Below, in pieces: positions 26,586 through 35,489 of a stretch of 38,254 bases of DNA. Both the position numbers and the translations under genes were made by a program. The notes beneath the pieces are model-generated. The model was not told the origin of the DNA, made no database searches, and saw nothing but the letters and a program-made list of their open reading frames with translations. The stretch lies in assembly GCF_000311725.1 (NCBI RefSeq), contig NZ_HE978511.1:1025789-1064042 (forward strand), read 5' to 3'. The first letter of the stretch is position 1. The number at the start of each line of letters is the position of its first letter. This DNA is from Robertmurraya massiliosenegalensis JC6 (GTDB lineage: Bacteria > Bacillota > Bacilli > Bacillales > Cytobacillaceae).

Positions 26586-27720
26586 GTTGAAGCCCTCCTA
26601 ATTTCATATTTTCGTTCAGTTCTAAAAGAGTTTCATAGCTCGATAAAATCGAAAAGACACCGCCCGTAATTCCGTGTTGAATCACTTTTGTCCCATTACT
26701 TGCACCGACAAGAAAAACATTATCAGGACAGTTTATAAAACGGGCAAAATCATCAAGTTCCCTACTAAGTACTTTATCTTTAAAGCCTTTTGCAGTTTGC
26801 TCAACACCACCACCTAAAATACCACCTGTTGCCAATACAAATCGCTCAGCCTTTATCTTCATATTTGTGCTGGTGATCACAGATTTGACAACATTATTCT
26901 CGACTTCTGCATCTTCAATGGTCGTGTTCTCATAAAATCTTACTCCAAGTTTTATCGCTTCTCGTTTTAAATTTTCATGCAACCGAATTGCTGTTGCGTT
27001 TGGTGGCATCCCAGAAGCTTCAGTAACAGCTGTGTTTAATTCTCTAGTTAACTGTTCTAACACGGCCTGCCAATTGTGGAAACCTAATGAGGCTGGAAAA
27101 ATAAAAAGATCTGGCATGGCTATTTGTTTATTTGCCATCTCCTTCTTGATTTCATTTACGACATTCTTACAAGACGTTTCTTCATCAAGTAAGTGAGCGG
27201 CATCAAGTTGTGACATCGTTCTGGATGAACTTTTTCCGAGTGAGATGGTTATCGGATCAATTTTCAATAGAGGTCTACTTTTTTCTAGATTTCCCTTTAT
27301 ATACATTGGAAGGAAATCAACTACCTCTTCAAAGCCAACGATCACGACATGCCCTTTGTCAGGTATTGGTTTGACTGTTTGAGGATAAAAGGCGGTTTTC
27401 TTAACATGACCGGAACCAGTTACAATGGTAACAAGGGTCTCTACATCGCCTTGATATGGGTATCCAATGCGCTCTGTTACCTGAAAGAATTTCTTCATTG
27501 CTTCATTAATATTTAATCGTGAACGACTATCTAACTCATATTTTGAAATTAAGTCAGTGAATGTCCCATCTTGTCCAGGGATGACATCCATTACGCCTGA
27601 CGATTGAATAATTTTTCCTAAGCCTGAGGAAACGAGTGCGACACGTTTTCCTTGCTCACGACTCCAAATGGCTGTTAACAACCCGGTTAAACCTTGTCCG
27701 ACAATGACTTCATCATACAT
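26578..27720 (-). CDS. glpB: Anaerobic glycerol-3-phosphate dehydrogenase subunit B (GlpB)
   Basis: About 380 residues. The N-terminal nucleotide-binding fold YDEVIVGQGLTGLLTAIWSR has the GxGxxG pattern, SGVMDVIPG follows, and near the end RFVLATGGILGGGVEQ. This fits the GlpB flavoprotein, which links the catalytic GlpA to GlpC. The ATG at 27720 overlaps the glpA stop by 8 nt and has GAGGGAG 9 nt upstream; the ATG at 27729 is flush with that RBS. The same 8-nt overlap recurs at glpB/glpC. Confidence 0.9.
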   Translation of the reverse strand: MYDEVIVGQGLTGLLTAIWSREQGKRVALVSSGLGKIIQSSGVMDVIPGQDGTFTDLISKYELDSRSRLNINEAMKKFFQVTERIGYPYQGDVETLVTIVTGSGHVKKTAFYPQTVKPIPDKGHVVIVGFEEVVDFLPMYIKGNLEKSRPLLKIDPITISLGKSSSRTMSQLDAAHLLDEETSCKNVVNEIKKEMANKQIAMPDLFIFPASLGFHNWQAVLEQLTRELNTAVTEASGMPPNATAIRLHENLKREAIKLGVRFYENTTIEDAEVENNVVKSVITSTNMKIKAERFVLATGGILGGGVEQTAKGFKDKVLSRELDDFARFINCPDNVFLVGASNGTKVIQHGITGGVFSILSSYETLLELNENMKLGGLQHA

Positions 27721-29335
27721 GTTGTTCATCTCCCTCTTTTAGACGTAATGAAACATTGTAAATGGCATCCATTAACTGAGCCTGTTTCGCTGTCTCTCCC
27801 GTTGCCACAACCGCCATGCCCTTTTTTCGTTCATGGAGTGCATCGTTCAATGCCCAAGATACTTCATCCGAAGTTGCTACTCCTTTTTCCACTGCTACTG
27901 CAGCAGCTCGAAAACTACAAAATGTCCCTTGACAAGGGCCCATCCCTAAACGTGTTCTTCTTCTAATATCACCAAGATTAAAATGTCCATCTTTTGTTAA
28001 CGTCGATTCAATTTCTGCCCAAGTGACCTGTTCACATTCACAAATGACCGTTCGATCCATTTGTTTCTCTTTTAATGACTGCTCAATTTTTGTAGCCTTT
28101 GTTCCCGCCCAATGAAACAATTTTGTTTTAGCTGCAGGTGCCATATCGACTTCTTTAAAGAAATTACTAGCTTCACGATGAGGGACGACCTCTTCATCTG
28201 TTGTACATTTAGTCGACATATTCATTTTTTCACAGACCATGTCTACTGTTTTTTCTGCCATAAATCGGAATGTCGTTAACTTCCCACCTGTGATTGTCAT
28301 AAATCCATCGACACCATCTCTTTTTTGATGGTCTAATAAAGCAATTCCCCGTGTTACTGACCTACCACTATCATCAGCAACACTGGATTCTTGATAAAGA
28401 GGACGACTTCCACTAAACGCGCGAATGAGGCGCATCTCCTTTAAATCTGGAATAAGTGCCAGACCCTCCTCGATCATTTCTTCCAACTCTTGACGATTCA
28501 AGCTAAAGTCATTCGGATCATCAACATTGATCCCCGTTGTTCCAAAAATGGTTACATTATGGGCGGGAACAAAAATATCTGCATCTCCTGGAAGTCTTAA
28601 TCGATTGATTACCTGTTTATTGAAACGATGATTAAGGACTGCAAGCATTCCTTTATTGTTGATTAGATGTAAGGAAATCCCCGCCATCTCAGCCATTTTT
28701 GCTCCCCATGGGCCCGCTGCATTAATGACGATGTCCCCATGAATTTCCGTTTCTTCACCTGAATAACGATTCCTTACGATAACACCTGTGACACGATTCG
28801 TTTCTCTAATCACATCGATGACTTCATGATAGGTTAATGCTCTCGCACCCCTTGACACGGCATCTGCCACCACATCTACTACTAGAGTAAAGCAATCAAT
28901 AGAACCATCTGGTACAGAATAGACGGATTGAATGTTTTTATTTAAATAAGGTTCATCTTTAAACGCCTTTTCAAGGGGAATATTCGATACAGGAATCCCC
29001 ACCTTTTCACACGCTTTCACCCATTTCTGAACATAGGCATCATCATCTTCTGGCACCTTTGCAAAAAGACCACCTGTTTGCTCGACTGAACCAGGAATGG
29101 TTTTTTTTATAATCATATTTTCTCGGTAACTCTCAATCGCAGCTTCCTCATCTCTTACCGCATACCTAGCTCCTGAGTGAAGGAGTCCATGATTTCGAGA
29201 GGAAGTTCCATGGCCAAGATCCCGCTGTTCCACTAAGATTGCTTTAATTCCACGGACTGCTAAATCTCGGAGAACACCTGCTCCTGTTGCACCTCCGCCT
29301 ACGACAATCACTTGAGTTTCAATCATTTTTCTCAT
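27713..29335 (-). CDS. glpA: Anaerobic glycerol-3-phosphate dehydrogenase subunit A (GlpA)
   Basis: The 540-residue catalytic flavoprotein oxidises glycerol-3-phosphate to dihydroxyacetone phosphate. FAD fold: QVIVVGGGATGAGVLRDLAV near residue 7; then RGIKAILVEQRDLGHGTSSR and TITGGKLTTFR. A C-terminal BFD-like [2Fe-2S] domain has CECEQVTWAEIE and GMGPCQGTFC, which separates GlpA from GlpD. The ATG at 29335 has GGGGGA 7 nt upstream. It is the first gene of glpABC, behind its own GlpP-type leader, so it should respond to glycerol-3-phosphate together with glpFK. Confidence 0.94.
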   Translation of the reverse strand: MRKMIETQVIVVGGGATGAGVLRDLAVRGIKAILVEQRDLGHGTSSRNHGLLHSGARYAVRDEEAAIESYRENMIIKKTIPGSVEQTGGLFAKVPEDDDAYVQKWVKACEKVGIPVSNIPLEKAFKDEPYLNKNIQSVYSVPDGSIDCFTLVVDVVADAVSRGARALTYHEVIDVIRETNRVTGVIVRNRYSGEETEIHGDIVINAAGPWGAKMAEMAGISLHLINNKGMLAVLNHRFNKQVINRLRLPGDADIFVPAHNVTIFGTTGINVDDPNDFSLNRQELEEMIEEGLALIPDLKEMRLIRAFSGSRPLYQESSVADDSGRSVTRGIALLDHQKRDGVDGFMTITGGKLTTFRFMAEKTVDMVCEKMNMSTKCTTDEEVVPHREASNFFKEVDMAPAAKTKLFHWAGTKATKIEQSLKEKQMDRTVICECEQVTWAEIESTLTKDGHFNLGDIRRRTRLGMGPCQGTFCSFRAAAVAVEKGVATSDEVSWALNDALHERKKGMAVVATGETAKQAQLMDAIYNVSLRLKEGDEQHV

Positions 29336-29552
29336 GCCATTTCCCCCTTTATTTATTAAGCTCTTTTCGCTAACATTGTTGCAACCTATCAATAAAATCT
29401 AATAGAAAATCGTTTTATTTATCCTAGCAAGCATACAAACAACAGAGAAAAGAGCTTGCTTATTCCATTCGTGGTACTACGCTACGTATAAATCGGAATG
29501 GTTGGATTAGGACCATTCTAAAAACCATAATCCATATGAAAACAGCCTTATT

Positions 29553-29621
29553 AAAAAAAGAAACCGCAAAAAATCTGGTGGTATAAGTCATACTTATCCC
29601 TAACAGATTTCTTGCGGCTTC
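29553..29621 (-). promoter_or_regulatory. GlpP-type leader terminator of glpABC
   Basis: On the minus strand GAAGCCGCAAGAAATCTG (29604-29621) pairs with CAGATTTTTTGCGGTTTC (29560-29577) with few mismatches, followed by seven T (29553-29559). The loop holds an inner stem GATAAGT/ACTTAT. It lies about 220 nt before glpA. TATAAT (about 29639) may be the -10. The gap 29336-29869 otherwise holds no supported gene. Confidence 0.7.
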
Positions 29622-29869
29622 TCCAATTCTCCAGCCAACTATTATATTTTCACTATAAGAATACTATAAATTCCAGCGATAATACGGAGGATTTCATGGC
29701 AATATTGTGAAATGGTTCTGTTGTCCAAATTTCATCCAACTAATCATCCAATTAGGAGAGACTCGAATGATGCACCACATTATTTTTTTCTCTAAATTTA
29801 TCATAATTTAACAAATTTTGGGTACCATAACTCTCGTGGTTATTTTCTACATAAAGGAGAGATTCAACA

Positions 29870-30490
29870 GTGAAAAAAATAAGAGTTCTAATAGCGATCC
29901 TTTTCATTACGCTTACATGGGACCAGTCCGTACCTGTTCATGCAGAAAAGGAGCTTTACAAACATGGACATCACCACAAATTGATCGAACATGAAAAAGC
30001 AGAGCAGCTAAGAGAAGAAGGTTATTCGAAACAGGATATCTTCATGGCAGCGATGTTAAGTAAAAAAGCAGAGAAAGACATTGATGACGTTCTAGCTCTA
30101 TACAAAAAAAATGAGTCTTGGGAAAAAACAGCTACAGAACTTGGAATCGATATGGAGGAATTTAAACGAATTGATTCGATGCGCCAATGGGAACAATTTG
30201 TTAAGGAAAATAAAAAGGAAGTAAAAGCTTATTTAGCCGGATACGCAAATAAGACGGAAGCAGAAATTGATGCTTATATGAAAGAAGGAATCCCATTACG
30301 ATTTTTAATTGGGGCTGCGGCAATTGCAAAGCTTAGTGATAAATCCATTGATGAAATCATCACTTATAAAAAGGAAGACAAACCTTTCCATGAAGTGATG
30401 GAGACACTTGATATTAGTAAAGAAGAGCTTCATAAAGAACTTAAACAGTTTAAGGAAGATGTGAAAAAATCAGTCGAAAAAGACGATTAA
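29870..30490 (+). CDS. Secreted helical repeat protein of unknown function
   Basis: The start is GTG at 29870, preceded by AAGGAGAG. The 206-residue product has a signal peptide with probable cleavage after VHA (residue 25) and a HGHHH stretch at 32-36. Two copies of a ~50-residue unit lie 89 residues apart (about 50-98 and 139-187); each has a Gly, an AA pair, D-IDxxhxxYKK, and L-I--EE. The protein is highly charged and helical. No family is recognised; a secreted or wall-associated role is inferred from the signal peptide. A terminator follows. Confidence 0.75.
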   Translation: MKKIRVLIAILFITLTWDQSVPVHAEKELYKHGHHHKLIEHEKAEQLREEGYSKQDIFMAAMLSKKAEKDIDDVLALYKKNESWEKTATELGIDMEEFKRIDSMRQWEQFVKENKKEVKAYLAGYANKTEAEIDAYMKEGIPLRFLIGAAAIAKLSDKSIDEIITYKKEDKPFHEVMETLDISKEELHKELKQFKEDVKKSVEKDD

Positions 30491-30497
30491 CTACAAA

Positions 30498-30545
30498 GAG
30501 GCTAGCCGAAAGGTGGTAACCAACTACTCATTCGGCTAAAGCCTC
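30498..30545 (+). terminator. Terminator after the secreted repeat protein
   Basis: GAGGCTAGCCGAA (30498-30510) pairs with TTCGGCT-AA-AGCCTC (30531-30545; two bulged A) followed by CCATTTTATAT. It also faces the convergent htrA gene. Confidence 0.65.
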
Positions 30546-30590
30546 TCCATTTTATATAAAAGGTCTAAAGAAAGACCTATATTTGGAACA

Positions 30591-31910
30591 TCAGCTAGCT
30601 TGAATATTATTTGCTAACGTCATTTTTTCTGTCAATAACTTTCCTTCACGATAAATCTTTAATTCTATCTCATCGCCTACTTTTGCTTCAGTATATAAAT
30701 ATTTTCGTAAATCATTGGATGTCTCTACTTTTTGATCATTAATTGCCACGATCACATCTTGTGCCTTAATACCTGCCTCAGCTGCCCCTGATGCTGGATC
30801 CACATATGTCACCATCACACCACCAGTGACATCATCCGGAAGATCCTGATAATAAGCGGATGGAATTTCATTTAGACTAGCCAAACTAACCCCCATATAT
30901 GGTCGACTAATCTTTCCTGACGAAATAATTTCATTTACAATTGGAACGACATCATTACTAGGAATGGCAAAGCCAAGTCCTTCTACTCCGCTTTCGGAAA
31001 TTTTTAAACTATTAATCCCAATGAGCTGTCCTTGCGAATTAATCAAAGCCCCACCACTATTACCTGGGTTAATAGCTGCATCGGTTTGGATGACATTTAG
31101 ATCCCATTCACCAGCAGAAGTGGAGACTGAGATTTCTCGATCAACCGCACTAACAATCCCTTGTGTCACGGTTCTTGAAAATTCTAGTCCAAGTGGATTT
31201 CCAATCGCTAAGACTTGTTCACCAGCTCTTAAAGTGGATGAATCTCCGAATGAAAGTACATTATCTGCATATTTGCCATCAATCTTCAATACTGCTAAAT
31301 CAGTAAGTGCATCGGCGCCAATTAACTGTGCTCCCACTTTCTCCCCATTATGAAGAGAAACTTCAATTTCTGCTGCTCCTTCAATGACATGGTTATTGGT
31401 AACAATGTATGCCTCATCATTTGTCTTCTTAAAAATAACACCTGAACCAGAACCGCTTTCGACCACTTCTGAAGTTCTAGAAAATGGATTGTTCTGTTGC
31501 TGCTTATTTACAATTCCTACGATAGCTGAAGATGTTTTATCAACAATATCTGCTACAGATGCAGAAGCATTAGTCGTGGAAGTCGGAACAATATTTACTG
31601 CATTCCCCTGAGAAGAAGCTTCAGCAACTGCACCACTTGAAACTGGCTGATAGTATTCTTGGAAAAAATCCGTTTGTGGAATAACGGTCATGGTTAATAC
31701 TGAGCCAACAACCCCAGCTGCAACCATTCCGAAAAATCCCTTTAGCTTTGGTTTTGATTTTTTATTCTTAGCAGATCGATTTTCTGCTTCTTGAATCTCT
31801 TCCTTTTGAGATTCGACGACTGGAGTTTCATCCTCATGAATCGTTTCTTCATGCGTATCCACTTCTTTCGTTTCGACCTCATGGTTTTCGTCTTTATGTA
31901 AATCACTCAT
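30591..31910 (-). CDS. HtrA/DegP-type membrane-anchored serine protease
   Basis: The 439-residue protein has an acidic cytoplasmic tail (1-50), one membrane segment (about 58-78), a linker, a trypsin-like domain and a C-terminal PDZ domain (about 335-430). The catalytic triad is His174 (TNNHVIEG), Asp204 (LTDLAVLKI) and Ser285 (NPGNSGGALI). It should degrade or refold misfolded proteins outside the membrane. B. subtilis has three such genes (htrA, htrB, yyxA), and which this matches is unclear. The kinase gene ends 199 bp upstream, separated by a terminator. AGGAGGAAT precedes the ATG. Confidence 0.92.
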   Translation of the reverse strand: MSDLHKDENHEVETKEVDTHEETIHEDETPVVESQKEEIQEAENRSAKNKKSKPKLKGFFGMVAAGVVGSVLTMTVIPQTDFFQEYYQPVSSGAVAEASSQGNAVNIVPTSTTNASASVADIVDKTSSAIVGIVNKQQQNNPFSRTSEVVESGSGSGVIFKKTNDEAYIVTNNHVIEGAAEIEVSLHNGEKVGAQLIGADALTDLAVLKIDGKYADNVLSFGDSSTLRAGEQVLAIGNPLGLEFSRTVTQGIVSAVDREISVSTSAGEWDLNVIQTDAAINPGNSGGALINSQGQLIGINSLKISESGVEGLGFAIPSNDVVPIVNEIISSGKISRPYMGVSLASLNEIPSAYYQDLPDDVTGGVMVTYVDPASGAAEAGIKAQDVIVAINDQKVETSNDLRKYLYTEAKVGDEIELKIYREGKLLTEKMTLANNIQAS

Positions 31911-32067
31911 TCTAATTCCTCCTCAACTTCTTACGTTGAATTCATTTTATCCCGAAAATATGAACAAAAAGTGACAAAACTTTTAAGAAGAGTGGAATGA
32001 ATTAGGAAAATATGATGAAAAAGGCTTTGGACCATTTCCAATAACTCCAATCCTTACCAAAAGCCAT

Positions 32068-32094
32068 AAAAAAAGAACCACATGTCTGTGATTC
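32068..32094 (-). terminator. Terminator after the histidine kinase gene
   Basis: GAATCACA pairs with TGTGGTTC (32075-32082 with 32087-32094, one G-T) followed by seven T (32068-32074) on the minus strand. Confidence 0.8.
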
Positions 32095-32108
32095 TATCAT
32101 TTTGCTCC

Positions 32109-33521
32109 TTATTGATAGGGAATGTGAATGACGAACTTTGTTCCCTTACCTTTTTCACTAAATACCTCAATTGAACCTTGATGCAGATGAATTAACTGTT
32201 TTACAATCGACAAACCTAAACCAAATTCACCGTACGGGTTATTCGTTCTTGAAATTTCAGCTTTATAAAATCTGTGCCAAATCTTTTCAATCTCCATCGT
32301 ATCAATACCAATACCAGTATCTTCAATTTCAATTATCGTCTGATTTTGCTCCATTTTTCCCCGTAACCAAATATGACCATTCTCGGTAAATTGAATACTA
32401 TTTTTTGTAATATTAATTAAGATTTGTATCAGCCTGTCATAATCAGCCAGAATTCGAACATCTTCCTCAACTTCAATCTCAATGTGATTGTCTTTCTCAG
32501 CTGCTTGTAAATGAAGCTGTTCTTGAATAATTTCAAATACTTCTTGTAACTGTACATCTTCTTTATTTAGTTTAATTTGATTGGACCTTATTTTATCGTA
32601 ATCAAGATTTTCATTGACTAAGCGAATCAATCTCTTTGTTTCTTGACTAACTAAGTTAATGCCCTTTTCTTTTTCTTCTTCAGCTATCATTCCGTTTTTT
32701 AATCCTTCAATAACTCCACTAATTGTCGTTAATGGTGTTCTTAACTCATGGGAAACATCTGACATGAAATTCCGCCTTCGATTATCGAGACTCTCTATTT
32801 CCTCAGCAGCGGTGTTTAACTTTTTCACCATATGATTAAAATCTTGAGCGAGTTCTCCGATTTCATCAAAGTTTGATGGCGGCAGGTTAACAGAATAATC
32901 ACCTGCTGACACCATTGAAGTCGCTTCCTGTAGTCGTTTAATCCGATTGACATGAACTTTTGATAATAACCAACTTGGAAGAATAGCGAGTGCAAATGCT
33001 AACAATGCGGTAAAAAATAAGTATTGATTGATTTGACTAATCATTTCTCTAGAGCCACTAATGGGGGAAGTCAACAAAATAACTCCTATTAGCGTATCAT
33101 TCATGATATATGGAAGAGCCAATAACGTAACTTCCTGATTCGAATGTTTAATTTTATTTCTTACAACATGTGGATTACCTTCAGCAATTTGATCTAGCAC
33201 TTCGTCTACAAGTTTCAAGTTCCCGCTTGGGTAAAGAAGATTCCCTTCTTCATCAAAAATACTAAAGCTAATTTTTCTTCCTTTTAGAACATTGCTATAT
33301 TCATTCACGATATTTGTGGCAGAGCGTGTCCCCCTTGTAATATCGGTAAGAATATTTTCCCCATAGGATACGAGCTCGTCTACCGTATCTTGATAAACTA
33401 ACCGTTCAACATAATGGGCAAAGACAATACTCATGATTAGGAAAGCCACTAAAAGGACACCCATATGACTAATAAGTTGTTGATATAAATATTTAATTTT
33501 CACTGGTCTGGATCGTTTCAT
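32109..33521 (-). CDS. Sensor histidine kinase (YkoH-like architecture)
   Basis: The 470-residue kinase has a membrane helix at about 16-38, an extracytoplasmic sensor loop (39-160), a second helix (about 165-188), HAMP, then HisKA with MSDVSHELRTPLTTISG (phospho-His) and HATPase with NITKNSIQF, EIEDTGIGI and FGLGLSIVKQL. It should phosphorylate the regulator encoded upstream, whose gene it overlaps by 29 nt. The downstream gene is htrA, so an envelope-stress signal is a reasonable guess. The sensor does not look like CssS. The ATG at 33521 has a weak RBS; a GTG at 33503 is possible. Confidence 0.88.
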   Translation of the reverse strand: MKRSRPVKIKYLYQQLISHMGVLLVAFLIMSIVFAHYVERLVYQDTVDELVSYGENILTDITRGTRSATNIVNEYSNVLKGRKISFSIFDEEGNLLYPSGNLKLVDEVLDQIAEGNPHVVRNKIKHSNQEVTLLALPYIMNDTLIGVILLTSPISGSREMISQINQYLFFTALLAFALAILPSWLLSKVHVNRIKRLQEATSMVSAGDYSVNLPPSNFDEIGELAQDFNHMVKKLNTAAEEIESLDNRRRNFMSDVSHELRTPLTTISGVIEGLKNGMIAEEEKEKGINLVSQETKRLIRLVNENLDYDKIRSNQIKLNKEDVQLQEVFEIIQEQLHLQAAEKDNHIEIEVEEDVRILADYDRLIQILINITKNSIQFTENGHIWLRGKMEQNQTIIEIEDTGIGIDTMEIEKIWHRFYKAEISRTNNPYGEFGLGLSIVKQLIHLHQGSIEVFSEKGKGTKFVIHIPYQ

Positions 33522-34197
33522 CGAACTTATACCCTACTCCCCAAACGGTATGGAAAAATGGTTGGTGATCGGTACCGATTTTTTTTCTGAGTCTTTTGAT
33601 ATGAACGTCAACCGTGCGCTCATCTCCATAGAAATTATAACCCCACACGCGATCAAGAAGCTGTTCTCTCGTGAACACTTGCTTAGGATGCTGAACAAAA
33701 TAGTAAAGAAGGTCGAATTCCTTTGGGGTCAAATTAGAGATAGCCTCTCCATCCAAATAAACTTCCCTTTTTTCCTTGCTAATTTGAAAATGCTTTGTAA
33801 CCAATAAACCTTTTTCTGCCTTCTCAACAGGACCGGCATGGACTCTTCTTGTAATCGCGCGAATACGGGCCATTAAAGCTAGTGGACTAAACGGCTTTGT
33901 TACATAGTCATCTGCACCCATTTCTAAACCAAGAACTTGATCAGACTCACTATCTTTTGCCGTTAGCATAATGATTGGAATCGAATCTCCTTCAGCTCTT
34001 ATTTTTCTACAGATGGTGACGCCATCCATCCCTGGTAACATCCAATCAATAATGAGGAGATCCCAATTCCCTTCCTTATATCGTTCGAATCCTTTAAGTC
34101 CGTCATGGACATATTCACCATTTATTCCTTCTTTTGAAAAAAACATATCAATCATTGAACAAACACTTTCATTATCCTCTATCACTAAAACATTCAT
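33493..34197 (-). CDS. OmpR-family response regulator
   Basis: The 234-residue protein has a receiver domain (MNVLVIEDNESVCSMID; phosphoacceptor Asp in LLIIDWMLPGMDG; Thr in MLTAKDS; Lys in YVTKPFSP). The winged-helix domain (about 135-230) includes LTPKEFDLLYYFVQHP, FTREQLLDRVWGYNFYG and ERTVDVHIKRLRKKIG. GGGAG lies 8 nt before the ATG at 34197. The cognate kinase follows. Possible targets are its own operon (dyad at 34310) and htrA. Confidence 0.92.
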   Translation of the reverse strand: MNVLVIEDNESVCSMIDMFFSKEGINGEYVHDGLKGFERYKEGNWDLLIIDWMLPGMDGVTICRKIRAEGDSIPIIMLTAKDSESDQVLGLEMGADDYVTKPFSPLALMARIRAITRRVHAGPVEKAEKGLLVTKHFQISKEKREVYLDGEAISNLTPKEFDLLYYFVQHPKQVFTREQLLDRVWGYNFYGDERTVDVHIKRLRKKIGTDHQPFFHTVWGVGYKFDETIQTSEN

Positions 34198-34309
34198 GTT
34201 TTCCACTCCCAAAGAACGGTTTCTTCTGCTGCAATTTCTCTCTCAAACTTAACATAAGACTATTTTGTTATTTTAGCAACTCTTTGCAAATATTTTATCT
34301 TTATTTTTG

Positions 34310-34333
34310 TGAAACACCCATAGTTTTCACATT
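34310..34333. promoter_or_regulatory. Perfect dyad TGTGAAA-N10-TTTCACA
   Basis: Exact inverted heptamers at 34310-34316 and 34327-34333, between the response-regulator gene and the divergent small ORF at 34434. It could be an operator for one or both. Confidence 0.45.
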
Positions 34334-34433
34334 CAATGCGAAGTATATAGTAACGATTTCAAAAAAATAGGTTTGAATACACAAAAAACGGTGAATAAAA
34401 CAGTATCGAATAAATAAGGAGGTCACATTCATG

Positions 34434-34628
34434 ATGAAAACAGACATCGACCAACTACTTGAAGCAACAGAAGACCTAGATATGGATGTCAATCACCTTA
34501 TTCTAGGAGACTTTGAAATCGATTGGCTATTAGAGTACACTCAAGATGGATCAAAAAAGAGCTACTCATGGAGTAACCCTTACTTGTTGACTAGCGCTAG
34601 TAACAGAAATCGATTCAGGACGATCTGA
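34434..34628 (+). CDS. Small acidic protein, unknown
   Basis: The 64-residue frame starts MKTDIDQLLEATEDLDMDVN, with AAGGAGG about 9-10 nt upstream of the ATG pair at 34431/34434. It has no membrane segment or recognised motif. Its last 63 nt overlap the end of the convergent MshEN/CheX-like gene, so the tail composition is constrained. The RBS supports it; the overlap weakens it. Confidence 0.45.
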   Translation: MKTDIDQLLEATEDLDMDVNHLILGDFEIDWLLEYTQDGSKKSYSWSNPYLLTSASNRNRFRTI

Positions 34629-35489
34629 CAAAATTAATTGGAACGGTCCCTTTGTAGTATGAACTGTAACAACGAAGTGTTCTCCTTCTACTTGGCCATT
34701 TTGAAGAACACTTTGAGGACGCATATTTAATTCTACTCCTTCGTTCGACATATTTACGAGATAGATTCCATTATGTAAGTTTAAAAATTCACTAATAGAA
34801 GCTTCTGCAAGCTCATCCATTTCTGTTAACTCTTCTTCAGCATAGGCAGATGCGATATAAAGAAATGCACTCTTATCAGCTGATATTCCAGTAAATAGTG
34901 GAGCTTCCCCAACTACCTCTTGATGAACGAGCCATACATCATCTTGTCCTTTTTTCGAGTCATCTGCAAAAAACACCTGGTCGTCAATAAAGCGGATCAT
35001 ATTTTTTGCGAATAGAGATAAGTACTTACTATATTTCTCAACTTTCGCTTCATCTTTATTCTTTAAAATGAGTTTAACAAGTTCATCGATATCTCCACGC
35101 TTAATTGCCTCAAATTTTTCATCTGATAAACTATAACCTTTTTTATATTGATCCAAGGCTTTAGAAAATGATTCAATCGACATATACCCTTTATCAACTA
35201 ATGCTTGGGCTAATAATAGATGATTCTGCTTTTGAACACTTAACATGGATTCTACTTGTTCATTCGTTAAGTAGCCGAAATCAACGGCAATTTCACCAAA
35301 ACGTTTGTCTACTTGCTTTTGCTTTTCATGGATTTCTTCTACCTGCTCAGGGGTTAAAAATCCCTCATCAACCGCAAGAACGCCAAACTTCACATGAACT
35401 GTTTTTTGCGCATCAAGGGCGTCGATAAGCTGAGTTCTCGTTAATAACCCTTCATTCAATAGATAATGGCCAAAATATTGACTAAACAT
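34566..35489 (-). CDS. MshEN-repeat / CheX-like protein
   Basis: The 307-residue protein has four tandem half-motifs of exactly 29 residues in its first 115: FGHYLLNEGLLTRTQLIDAL, FGVLAVDEGFLTPEQVEEI, FGEIAVDFGYLTNEQVESML and LAQALVDKGYMSIESFSKAL. The central Gly fall at 14, 43, 72 and 101. This is the MshEN (GspE N-terminal) pattern, which binds cyclic di-GMP in some proteins. The C-terminal half looks like a CheX/CheC-type domain (SEFLNLHNG with E-x2-N, and a Pro 21 residues later). The ATG overlaps the CheY-like stop by 8 nt. It probably dephosphorylates or binds that regulator. Confidence 0.65.
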   Translation of the reverse strand: MFSQYFGHYLLNEGLLTRTQLIDALDAQKTVHVKFGVLAVDEGFLTPEQVEEIHEKQKQVDKRFGEIAVDFGYLTNEQVESMLSVQKQNHLLLAQALVDKGYMSIESFSKALDQYKKGYSLSDEKFEAIKRGDIDELVKLILKNKDEAKVEKYSKYLSLFAKNMIRFIDDQVFFADDSKKGQDDVWLVHQEVVGEAPLFTGISADKSAFLYIASAYAEEELTEMDELAEASISEFLNLHNGIYLVNMSNEGVELNMRPQSVLQNGQVEGEHFVVTVHTTKGPFQLILSDRPESISVTSASQQVRVTP

